64,000 nucleotides of DNA from positions 23,204 to 87,203 of the forward strand of contig NZ_JBMFWL010000003.1 of NCBI RefSeq assembly GCF_049965315.1. Reading direction: 5' to 3'. The number at the start of each line of letters is the position of its first letter. Position 1 is the stretch's first letter. Source of the stretch: Acidithiobacillus_B sp049965315. GTDB lineage: Bacteria; Pseudomonadota; Gammaproteobacteria; Acidithiobacillales; Acidithiobacillaceae. The notes under the pieces are model-generated. The model was not told where the DNA came from. It saw only the letters and a list, made by a program, of their open reading frames with translations, and searched no databases. This document shows positions 35,431 through 41,930 of this stretch, in pieces. Both the position numbers and the translations under genes were made by a program.

Positions 35431-35945
35431 TCGCGCTTGGTATTGTAGGATATAGCGGTAGCGGTAAAACCACCCTGCTCTGCGCAATCCTGCCCCTGCT
35501 GCGGCAACGGGGCATGCGTCTGGCCGCGGTGAAAAGCACCCATCACGATGTGGAATGGGATCAGCCCGGCAAGGACAGTTACCGGCTGCGGGAAGCGGGT
35601 GCCGAGACCGTGCTCCTCACCGGTCCCCGGCGCTGGTTCATGGCCCGCCAGGCACCCGTTGCGGCAGGACTCGCGGAGTTGCTGGAGGCCCTGGACCCCG
35701 CGACGGATCTGGTGCTCGTGGAGGGGTGGAAGGCCCTGGCCATTCCCAAGATCGAGGTCCACCGTCCGGCCCAGGGCAAGGCCTTGCTGGCCCCGGACGA
35801 TGCGCGGATCCTGGCGGTGGCCAGCGATGGGCCCATCCCCGGCCACCAGCCGCGGCTGGATCTCAATGCGCCCCGGGCGGTGGCCGAATTTATCTGGCAT
35901 TGGTACTCAAAGGAGCAGACAAATGGCCCATTGCGGCAGCGATAA
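35427..35945 (+). CDS. mobB: MobB, molybdopterin-guanine dinucleotide accessory GTPase
   Basis: A GTP-binding partner of MobA. It has 172 residues with P-loop IVGYSGSGKTTLLCAILPLL, AVKSTHHDVEWDQPGKDSYR and LVLVEGWKALAIPKIEVHR, the standard MobB signatures. Start ATG at 35427 overlaps the mobA stop; its own end overlaps the moeA start by 23 bases. Confidence 0.94.
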   Translation: MIALGIVGYSGSGKTTLLCAILPLLRQRGMRLAAVKSTHHDVEWDQPGKDSYRLREAGAETVLLTGPRRWFMARQAPVAAGLAELLEALDPATDLVLVEGWKALAIPKIEVHRPAQGKALLAPDDARILAVASDGPIPGHQPRLDLNAPRAVAEFIWHWYSKEQTNGPLRQR

Positions 35946-37161
35946 CGAGCACGACCCCAACGCCCGGAGCGTTGCGGAAGCCACCACCGCCATCCTCGCC
36001 GCGAGCCTTCCGGTCCAGGATCGGGAGTCCCTCCCCCTCTACGCCGCCTTGGACCGGATTCTCGCCGAGGACGTTTTGGCCCCCGCAGATGTGCCTGCCT
36101 GGCCCAATTCCGCCATGGACGGCTATGCCCTCCGCAGCGGGGACCTGGGGTCGGCGCGCCGCGTCATCGGCAAGGCCTTTGCCGGCCATCCCTTCGCCGG
36201 TCGCGTGGGGCCCGGTGAATGCGTGCGCATCATGACCGGCGCCGTGCTTCCCGAGGGAGCCGATGCCGTACTGATTCAGGAGGAAGCCGAGATCCATGGC
36301 GACATGGTCACGCCCAGCGCCCCGGTGGCGGCGAAGGCCAACGTCCGCTTCGCCGGGGAAGACTTGCGCCAAGGCGCCCTCGCCTTCCCCGCCGGCACTC
36401 TGCTGCGTCCCGCCCGGCTGGGGGTCCTCGCCGCCCTCGGCGTGAGCGAAGTCTCCGTATATCGCCGTCTGCGCGTCGCCTTTTTCTCCACCGGCGACGA
36501 GTTGCGCTCTCTCGGAGCGACCCTGGGCAGCGGCCAGATCCATGACAGCAACCGCTATACCCTGCACGCCATGCTCAGGCGACTGGACTGCGAGGTCTTC
36601 GACTTGGGCCGCGTCGCCGATGACCCTGGGGCCCTGGAAGCCGCCCTCCAGCAGGCCGCCGGCATGGCCGACATGGTCATCACCACGGGCGGCGTCTCCG
36701 TGGGCGATGCCGATTACATCTCGGGCCTGCTGCGCAGCCTGGGCCAGGTCAACTTCTGGAAAATCAACATGAAACCAGGACGGCCCCTGGCCTTCGGCCA
36801 GCTCGGCGCAGCCACCTTCTTCGGCTTGCCCGGCAATCCGGTATCCATGATCGTCACCTTTTACCAATTCGTCCGGCCAGCCATCCTCAAGCGCATGGGC
36901 AGCCTCGGTCCCTGGCTGCCCCTTACCCTACGCCTGCCCCTGGCCGAGGCCCTCCGGAAGAAACCCGGCCGCACCGATTTCCAGCGCGGCCGACTGCTCC
37001 GGAGCGAAACCGGTTTGCAGGTGGCCGGCGTCGGTGCCCAGTCCTCCCATATCCTGAGCGGCATGGCCCATGCCGACTGCTTCATCGTCCTCCCTGCCCA
37101 AAGCGCCGGGGCAGCGGCGGGCGAATGGGTGGACGTCCAGATCCTGGAGGGGCTGGTATAA
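35923..37161 (+). CDS. moeA: MoeA, molybdopterin molybdenumtransferase
   Basis: It inserts molybdate into adenylated molybdopterin. It has 412 residues: VPAWPNSAMDGYALRSGDLG, IMTGAVLPEGADAV, GDELRSLGATLGSGQIHDSN, TTGGVSVGDADYI, MKPGRPLAFGQL and FGLPGNPVSMIVTF. ATG at 35923 with AAAGGAGCAG upstream. With mobA and mobB it forms a three-gene plus-strand cassette; no molybdoenzyme or moaABCDE is in the window. Confidence 0.96.
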   Translation: MAHCGSDNEHDPNARSVAEATTAILAASLPVQDRESLPLYAALDRILAEDVLAPADVPAWPNSAMDGYALRSGDLGSARRVIGKAFAGHPFAGRVGPGECVRIMTGAVLPEGADAVLIQEEAEIHGDMVTPSAPVAAKANVRFAGEDLRQGALAFPAGTLLRPARLGVLAALGVSEVSVYRRLRVAFFSTGDELRSLGATLGSGQIHDSNRYTLHAMLRRLDCEVFDLGRVADDPGALEAALQQAAGMADMVITTGGVSVGDADYISGLLRSLGQVNFWKINMKPGRPLAFGQLGAATFFGLPGNPVSMIVTFYQFVRPAILKRMGSLGPWLPLTLRLPLAEALRKKPGRTDFQRGRLLRSETGLQVAGVGAQSSHILSGMAHADCFIVLPAQSAGAAAGEWVDVQILEGLV

Positions 37162-37224
37162 ACCTAAATCCGGCAGTTGGCAGGATCAGGGTGGCGGCAA
37201 GGCCATTCCGGCCAGCTTTGGCGT

Positions 37225-37857
37225 TCAATCCCGACCGTGGCGCGGCCGGTAGGGCGTTGCGTGGCCGAGGTGAAAACGGAAATTTTGCGCATAGAGTGCC
37301 GTCAGGGGAGGGTTGCCGCGCAAAATCAGGAGGTTCTCCGCGTTGGACTGCTCCGCCGCCCTGCTGAAATTGAAGCTGCCCGTGATGACCGTGCCCCCAT
37401 CGATGATCATCACCTTGTTGTGGGCGATGGCATGCTGGTCGTCGATGTAGACCGGCACTCCCTGATTGGCGAAAAAATCGGCCTCGGAATACTGCTGGGT
37501 ACGCTGACTCTTGTCCAGCAGGACGGTCACCTGCACCCCGCGTTTCGCCGCCGCCAGCACCGCCTTGGCAATGGGCGCACTGGTGAAACTATAGGCCTGC
37601 ACCCAAAGCCGCTGCCGCGCCTCTCCCAGCGCCGCAACGATGGCCGCCGTCGCGCCCCCTGACGGCGAAAAGGCCACCTGGATGCTGCCCACGGCAGGTA
37701 CCGTGCTCGGTGAAGCCGGTAGATTGGCCGTCGCCGCCGACCAGCGCTCCGCCACCGCCGTCCTGGCCGTTGCCCACCAGTCTTCGGCCCGGGCCCATCC
37801 GGGCATCCCCAGGATGACCAGCGCCAGAGCAATGGCGCAGCGGCCATGGCCGCGCAT
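37225..37857 (-). CDS. Secreted phospholipase-D-like (Nuc family) endonuclease
   Basis: About 210 residues with an N-terminal signal peptide (IALALVILGMPGWARA) and one PLD catalytic motif: HNKVMIIDGGTVITGSFNFS, fitting HxK-x4-D-x6-GSxN. Single-HKD proteins such as Nuc and Zucchini dimerise to form one active site and act as non-specific nucleases or phospholipases. SEADFFANQGVPVYID precedes the motif as in Nuc. The start is uncertain (ATG 37857 preferred because the signal peptide follows at once; longer starts up to 37965). Periplasmic role inferred. Confidence 0.82.
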   Translation of the reverse strand: MRGHGRCAIALALVILGMPGWARAEDWWATARTAVAERWSAATANLPASPSTVPAVGSIQVAFSPSGGATAAIVAALGEARQRLWVQAYSFTSAPIAKAVLAAAKRGVQVTVLLDKSQRTQQYSEADFFANQGVPVYIDDQHAIAHNKVMIIDGGTVITGSFNFSRAAEQSNAENLLILRGNPPLTALYAQNFRFHLGHATPYRPRHGRD

Positions 37858-38037
37858 CACCCGGCACCAGCCCGGATATGCAGCGCAAAAATCGCCCGCT
37901 GCCCATGACGAGGCCCCTGCATTGCCAATCCCCGGCGAGCCGAACCCCCATGGAGCGCTTTGCAAGCGCCAAGCATCTTACCCCGGTGGCGGGAGCGCAA
38001 ATGGAGCAGCCGAAACGTTCGGATCACGGCACTCCCG

Positions 38038-38232
38038 CTAGGGGCGAGGCGGAAGGATCTCTCTGACCGGCAGCTTGGCGTTGGCCGGGTTGCTCCTGGC
38101 TGCCGCTACCGCCTCATCGCGGGTCGCATGCTTGGAGAAGCCGTAGATCACGCCGGCATCGCGGCTCACCCGGAACTTCCAGAGTGGCGCGCCGTTCATT
38201 TTGACCGGATAAACTTCGATGCAGGATTCCAT
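38038..38232 (-). CDS. Small protein, DUF2188-like
   Basis: 64 residues starting MESCIEVYPVKMNGAPLWKF, with YGFSKHATRDEAVAAARSNP in the middle. The pattern of a short beta strand, a W/Y-rich turn and an EAVAAAR helix resembles DUF2188-type small proteins; the match is by eye only. ATG at 38232 with GAGAGGAAACC upstream. It lies just downstream of the intron-bearing tRNA-Ser on the same strand. Function unknown. Confidence 0.62.
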   Translation of the reverse strand: MESCIEVYPVKMNGAPLWKFRVSRDAGVIYGFSKHATRDEAVAAARSNPANAKLPVREILPPRP

Positions 38233-38334
38233 GGTTTCCTCTCTATCGTGATCGTCGACTTTGACGCCGGATAAGACCAAAGACAAGCGTTGCGCAGAAA
38301 CAGCAAACAACATCAACAGGATACAACGAATGAA

Positions 38335-38633
38335 TGGCGGAGGCGGTGAGATTCGAACTCACGAGGGGCGCGAACCCCTGCCGGTTTTCCGTACCACTAT
38401 GGCTTTCGCCACCAGCCACGCTGTTTGCGGTCTGGATCATGCCTTCGCCATAGCCAATGGCCTTAGGCGGGAACCGTCTGATCTCTACACCTTCCGGCGG
38501 CGCCGGCTTGGCTCGGCGTTACCTCGCTGGTCCGCAGGGGCTTCGCCGAATTTGATTCCTGACACCCGGAGGGTTTCCCCCCCGGGGCTCGATGGGACAA
38601 GACCGGTGCAATCAACCACTCTGCCACACCTCC
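38335..38633 (-). tRNA. tRNA-Ser(UGA), interrupted in the anticodon loop by a group I intron
   Basis: Exon 1 is 38599-38633 (35 nt: GGAGGTG acceptor strand, D arm, anticodon 5' stem CCGGT, then CTT). Exon 2 is 38335-38389 (55 nt: GAAAACCGG, variable arm CAGGGGTTCGCGCCCCTC, T arm GTTCGAATC, CGCCTCC, G, CCA). Joined, they give a perfect 90-nt class II tRNA with anticodon loop CTTGAAA, that is anticodon UGA. The 209-nt insert sits between anticodon bases 34 and 35. Seven acceptor pairs form, one of them G-U. The mature RNA would read UCA and other UCN codons, so correct splicing is probably essential. Confidence 0.95.
38390..38598 (-). ncRNA. Group I self-splicing intron (IC3-like) in tRNA-Ser(UGA)
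   Basis: A 209-nt insert without an ORF. Exon 1 ends in U and the intron ends in G, as required. Helices I can draw: P1, exon CUU with GAG at intron bases 9-11; P2, nine pairs CCCGGGGGG/CCCUCCGGG closed by GAAA; P3, GGAAUC/GGUUCC; P4, CGGCG/CGCCG; P5 closing on GGACCA; P6, CCGGC/GCCGG; P7, GAUCA/UGAUC within GGUGUAGAGAUCAGACGG; P8, GCCAU/AUGGC; P9, a UGGC-GAAA-GCCA hairpin. The motifs CGAGCCAAGCC and GGAAGGTGTAGAGATCAGAC closely resemble those of the cyanobacterial tRNA-Leu(UAA) intron. Confidence 0.93.
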
Positions 38634-38641
38634 GTTGACGT

Positions 38642-38647
38642 ATTTTA
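38642..38647 (-). promoter_or_regulatory. Probable -10 box of tRNA-Ser(UGA)
   Basis: TAAAAT on the minus strand, ending 8 bases before the tRNA 5' end, within GGATAAAAT. No good -35 is visible at the proper distance, so only the -10 is called. Confidence 0.4.
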
Positions 38648-38845
38648 TCCGAACTTGGAGCGCGCAGATAGAACCCCGACGGCTTTTCCTGGTCTCATAG
38701 AGTCCGGGTTTCTGGCGTTTCCCGGCAGCCGTTATGCTATTGTTGAAGTTGATGGCTGCGGTAAGGGCTTTCGAAAATCTGTGCCTCCATTCCGGAAGTG
38801 GAGTGGGGATGTTTTCCCGGCAGCGCGGACGGAAAGGGAGGTTTC

Positions 38846-39673
38846 GTGGGCAACGCCTTGAATCCGAAAACGGTAGAGCGCGGCTGGGGCCTGCGCTGGT
38901 TGCGCGAATCGCGGGATCTCCTCCGTGCCGGGCCGATTCCCTTCACGGTGCTTTACCTGGCGCTCGCGGCCATCAATATGACCTGGCAGCCTGCCCTGCT
39001 CAGTTTTCCCATTGCCTGCGGCACCAGCGTACTGATCATGGGCTGCGCCATGGCGGTGCATGGGGGGATCACGGATCTGGCGGGAGTCTTGCGCGCCATT
39101 CGCGATCTCCCCTGGTTGGGTCTCCTGCGCCTGCTGGCCGAAATTACGGCGCTGATCCTCGCCATACTGATCCTCATGCTTCTGCTGCACCGCTTCCTGG
39201 GCAACATCCTCAGCCAGGACCACCTGTCCGCTGCGGCGAACCTGGGCCATGCCCGGGAGAGCCAATGGCTGGCCCTGCCCCTATGGATACGCTCCTGGAT
39301 CAGCAACGCCCTGGGCAATACCCAGGAAACCGTCGGCAATGCCTTTTTGATCCTGTCCATCGGCATCATGCTGATGGGAGTCACTCGGCACGCCAGCATC
39401 GCATTCATTGCCGGTTTTTCCGGCGTATTACGCAATATCCGGGTGTGGATGGCTTTTTTGCTGGCATCCTTGCTGATCGAAGGCATGGCTACGGCGCTGT
39501 CGGGGATCATCGCCACCGTCAACGCGGCCATTTTGGCGGCTCTGCTCAGCAATGCCGTGCTGCTCTTTTCCGGCGTCTATGGCTGGTGCTTTGTGCAGGA
39601 GGTCTTTGGCGAACCGGGTAAGCGGGTGGCGCTAAAGAAGGCGGCAAAGGCCGTGCGAACGGCGGCGGCATAA
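38846..39673 (+). CDS. Polytopic membrane protein of unknown function
   Basis: 275 residues with about six membrane segments: around 25-65 (two), 90-115 (LLRLLAEITALILAILILML), 160-190 (AFLILSIGIMLMGVTRHASI), and two close to the C-terminus (VWMAFLLASLLIEGMATALS, LLSNAVLLFSGVYGWCFVQE). The tail is basic (KRVALKKAAKAVR). I do not recognise the family. GTG start at 38846 with GGGAGG upstream. Divergent from the tRNA-Ser(UGA) gene, with a 212-base gap. Confidence 0.75.
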   Translation: MGNALNPKTVERGWGLRWLRESRDLLRAGPIPFTVLYLALAAINMTWQPALLSFPIACGTSVLIMGCAMAVHGGITDLAGVLRAIRDLPWLGLLRLLAEITALILAILILMLLLHRFLGNILSQDHLSAAANLGHARESQWLALPLWIRSWISNALGNTQETVGNAFLILSIGIMLMGVTRHASIAFIAGFSGVLRNIRVWMAFLLASLLIEGMATALSGIIATVNAAILAALLSNAVLLFSGVYGWCFVQEVFGEPGKRVALKKAAKAVRTAAA

Positions 39674-39742
39674 GCAGGGAAGCGACGTTCAGGGTCGCGC
39701 CCACATCCGTTGTGTGCCGTCGATTTCGTTCTGCGGACGGCG

Positions 39743-39759
39743 CCCCTCCCCAGGAGGGG
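39743..39759 (+). terminator. GC hairpin after the membrane protein gene
   Basis: CCCCTCC-CCA-GGAGGGG, a perfect 7-pair stem 69 bases past the stop. No U-run follows, so it is at best a weak or factor-assisted terminator. Confidence 0.3.
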
Positions 39760-39777
39760 AGAGCGGATTCCAACCCC

Positions 39778-39797
39778 AGCATATAATCTTATATGCT
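39778..39797. promoter_or_regulatory. Perfect 9+9 AT-rich inverted repeat upstream of the SCP2-like gene
   Basis: AGCATATAA-TC-TTATATGCT: nine-base arms around a 2-base centre, 41 bases upstream of the -35 box. Shape and position suit a regulator-binding site; as RNA it could instead help end the upstream transcript, since T-rich sequence (GATTTTCTTC) follows. Confidence 0.45.
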
Positions 39798-39837
39798 GAT
39801 TTTCTTCTACTTTATAGCGCGATCAAAAAATACGCGC

Positions 39838-39866
39838 TTGGTAAGCCCTTACCCTCCCGATATACT
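39838..39866 (+). promoter_or_regulatory. Sigma-70 promoter of the SCP2-like gene
   Basis: TTGGTA (39838-39843), 17 bases, TATACT (39861-39866). The start of transcription would be near 39873, giving an untranslated leader of about 46 bases. A TGCCCG-TCAT-CGGGCA hairpin (39874-39889) lies in this leader. Confidence 0.65.
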
Positions 39867-39918
39867 CCCAGCATGCCCGTCATCGGGCACATCAACAGCA
39901 CACACAGAGGGAAAATCT

Positions 39919-40431
39919 ATGAACAAAAAGATCGCATTGGCTATGGTCATGGGGTTGAGTCTCGCAGGATCAACGGTCGCATTGGCTGACGTGCCGGTCT
40001 TCATGTCGCCGGTCTGGGCGCAGGAACTCTGCACGGCGTGGAACAGCAACGCGACCCTCACGGACAAGCTGGGCGGCAGTTGGATCAAGAACAACGGCGG
40101 CAAGGGTTACAAGATCATGGAGATCTCGGACTCCAACTACAAAAATGTACCCCCCGTCCAGTTGGAGATTGCCGCCAAAGACGGCAAGGCCCTATGCACC
40201 TATGGTGGTGCCGTCAAGGCAAAGGATCTCAACTACGATTACGACTACAAAATGTGGGCTACCACCCACGACTGGCATCACATGGGCTCTCCCATGACCG
40301 CCATGATGTTCGGACGCCTCAACTTCAAGGGTCCCAAGATGGAAGCCATGGAAAACATGGGCCCCTTCTCCGAATTCCTGAAGCTGGTCAAGGAAGTGCC
40401 CGGCAACGACAAGGTCGCTCCTGCTGCCTGA
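39919..40431 (+). CDS. Secreted SCP2-like (sterol-carrier-type) protein
   Basis: 170 residues with a clear signal peptide (KKIALAMVMGLSLAGSTVALA, about 22 residues). The mature protein has FMSPVWAQELCTAWNSNATL, then SWIKNNGGKGYKIMEISD and HHMGSPMTAMMFGRLNFKGP ahead of MEAMENMGPFSEFLKLV, fitting an SCP2 lipid-binding fold. SCP2 domains carry hydrophobic ligands; a periplasmic lipid role is inferred. ATG at 39919 with GAGGGAAAATCT upstream and its own promoter. Codon choice looks like a well-expressed gene (many AAG, AAC, GGC). It stands beside mla- and hopanoid-related genes but on the other strand. Confidence 0.8.
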   Translation: MNKKIALAMVMGLSLAGSTVALADVPVFMSPVWAQELCTAWNSNATLTDKLGGSWIKNNGGKGYKIMEISDSNYKNVPPVQLEIAAKDGKALCTYGGAVKAKDLNYDYDYKMWATTHDWHHMGSPMTAMMFGRLNFKGPKMEAMENMGPFSEFLKLVKEVPGNDKVAPAA

Positions 40432-40464
40432 TTCCGCCCCGTAAGCCGCTAAAAAAAGGGAGAA

Positions 40465-40488
40465 GCAGGGCGCTGTTCAGCGCCCTGC
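40465..40488. terminator. Strong hairpin between the convergent SCP2-like and gatB genes
   Basis: GCAGGGCGCT-GTTC-AGCGCCCTGC: a perfect 10-pair stem, 4-base loop, 34 bases past the SCP2-like stop and 10 bases past the gatB stop. On the minus strand it is followed, 5 bases later, by seven T (40451-40457 as A on plus), so it suits gatB termination best. It probably serves both genes. Confidence 0.75.
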
Positions 40489-40498
40489 CCCTGCAAGA

Positions 40499-41926
40499 TC
40501 AAGCCTTCAGCTTTTCCCGCAACAAGGCATTGACTTGGTCGGGATTGGCCTTGCCCTTGCTGGCCTTCATGACCTGGCCCACAAAGAAGGCCAGGAGCTT
40601 GTCCTTGCCCCCCCGATAATCCGCCACCTGCTGCGGATTCGCTCCAATGATCTCGTCAATGAGACCGGCAATGGCCCCGCTATCGGTGATCTGCCGTAGA
40701 CCACGGCTAGCGATGATGGCGTCCACTTCGCCGCCCTCGGCAAAGATCATCTCAAACAGGTCCTTGGCGATCTTGCCGGAGATGGTTTGGTCGCCAATGC
40801 GTTGCAGCAAGGTACGGAGCTTTTCCGCCGCAACCGGACAGCTTTCCATCTCCAGGCCGGCCTTGTTCAGTGCCCCCAGCAAATCGCCCATGACCCAGTT
40901 GGCGGCCATCTTGGCATCTACCCCCATGGCCACCGTTTCGTAATAGTCGGCCACGGCGCGGCTGGCCGTCAGCACCTCGGCATCGTAGGCCGGCAGGCCA
41001 TACTGCTGCATGAAGCGGTCGCGCTTGGCATCCGGCAATTCGGGTAACGACGCCCGTACCGATGCGATGCGCGCCTCGTCAAAAACCAGGGGCAGCAAGT
41101 CGGGGTCGGGGAAGTAGCGGTAATCGTTGGCCTCTTCCTTGCTGCGCATGGAGCGGGTTTCCCCCTTGTTGGCGTCGAAGAGGCGGGTTTCCTGAATGAT
41201 CTTGCCGCCGCTTTCGAGGATGTCCCGCTGCCGCTCCATCTCGTATTCGATGGCTTTTTCCAGGAAGCGGAAGGAGTTGAGATTCTTGACCTCCGCACGG
41301 GTACCGAAGGGCGCGCCGGGACGGCGCAGGGAGACATTGGCATCGCAACGAAAGGAACCCTCCTGCATATTACCGTCGCAAATATCCAGATAGCGCACCA
41401 GGGCGTGGAGCTTCTTGAGGTAGGCAACCGCTTCCGCCGGGGAACGCATGTCGGGTTCCGAAACGATCTCCAGCAGCGGCGTACCGGCGCGATTGAGATC
41501 GATGCCCGTCTGCCCGGGAAAGGCCTCATGGAGGGATTTTCCGGCGTCTTCTTCCAGATGCGCGCGGGTAATGCCAACCACCTTTTCCCGACCATCCGCC
41601 AAGGCGATGGTCAACTGGCCCTGGCCGACGATGGGCAATTCATACTGGCTGATCTGATAGCCTTTGGGCAGGTCCGGATAGAAATAATTCTTGCGGGCGA
41701 AAACGCTGCGCCGGTTGATCTGGGCGTTCACCGCCAGACCCAGGGCAATGGCCTTGTCCACTGCCGCGGCGTTGAGCACCGGCAAGGCCCCCGGCAATGC
41801 CAGGCAAACGGGGCAGGTCTGCGTATTGGGCGCGGCGCCGAAGACCGTGGGGCAGGCACAAAAAATCTTGCTGGCCGTATTGAGTTGCGCATGCACCTCA
41901 AGGCCGATGACGACTTCCCATTCCAT
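40499..41926 (-). CDS. gatB: GatB, Asp/Glu-tRNA amidotransferase subunit B
   Basis: The tRNA-binding and kinase subunit of GatCAB, which turns misacylated Glu-tRNA(Gln) and/or Asp-tRNA(Asn) into Gln/Asn-tRNA. It has 475 residues: MEWEVVIGLEVHAQLNTASK, zinc cysteines in FCACPTVFG and CPVCLALPGALPVLN, HLEEDAGKSLHE, DLNRAGTPLLEIVSEPDM, and a C-terminal YqeY/tail domain. ATG at 41926, 4 bases after gatA. Confidence 0.97.
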   Translation of the reverse strand: MEWEVVIGLEVHAQLNTASKIFCACPTVFGAAPNTQTCPVCLALPGALPVLNAAAVDKAIALGLAVNAQINRRSVFARKNYFYPDLPKGYQISQYELPIVGQGQLTIALADGREKVVGITRAHLEEDAGKSLHEAFPGQTGIDLNRAGTPLLEIVSEPDMRSPAEAVAYLKKLHALVRYLDICDGNMQEGSFRCDANVSLRRPGAPFGTRAEVKNLNSFRFLEKAIEYEMERQRDILESGGKIIQETRLFDANKGETRSMRSKEEANDYRYFPDPDLLPLVFDEARIASVRASLPELPDAKRDRFMQQYGLPAYDAEVLTASRAVADYYETVAMGVDAKMAANWVMGDLLGALNKAGLEMESCPVAAEKLRTLLQRIGDQTISGKIAKDLFEMIFAEGGEVDAIIASRGLRQITDSGAIAGLIDEIIGANPQQVADYRGGKDKLLAFFVGQVMKASKGKANPDQVNALLREKLKA

Positions 41927-41930
41927 AATG

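Noticed and set aside
38335..38633. The split tRNA as a tRNA pseudogene or an attachment-site remnant
   Set aside because: Both exons are intact, join to a perfect tRNA, and the insert has a full group I core rather than phage-like sequence.
38732..39265. Minus-strand frame upstream of the interrupted tRNA
   Set aside because: It is antisense to the membrane protein gene, whose hydrophobic pattern and GTG with GGGAGG are convincing.
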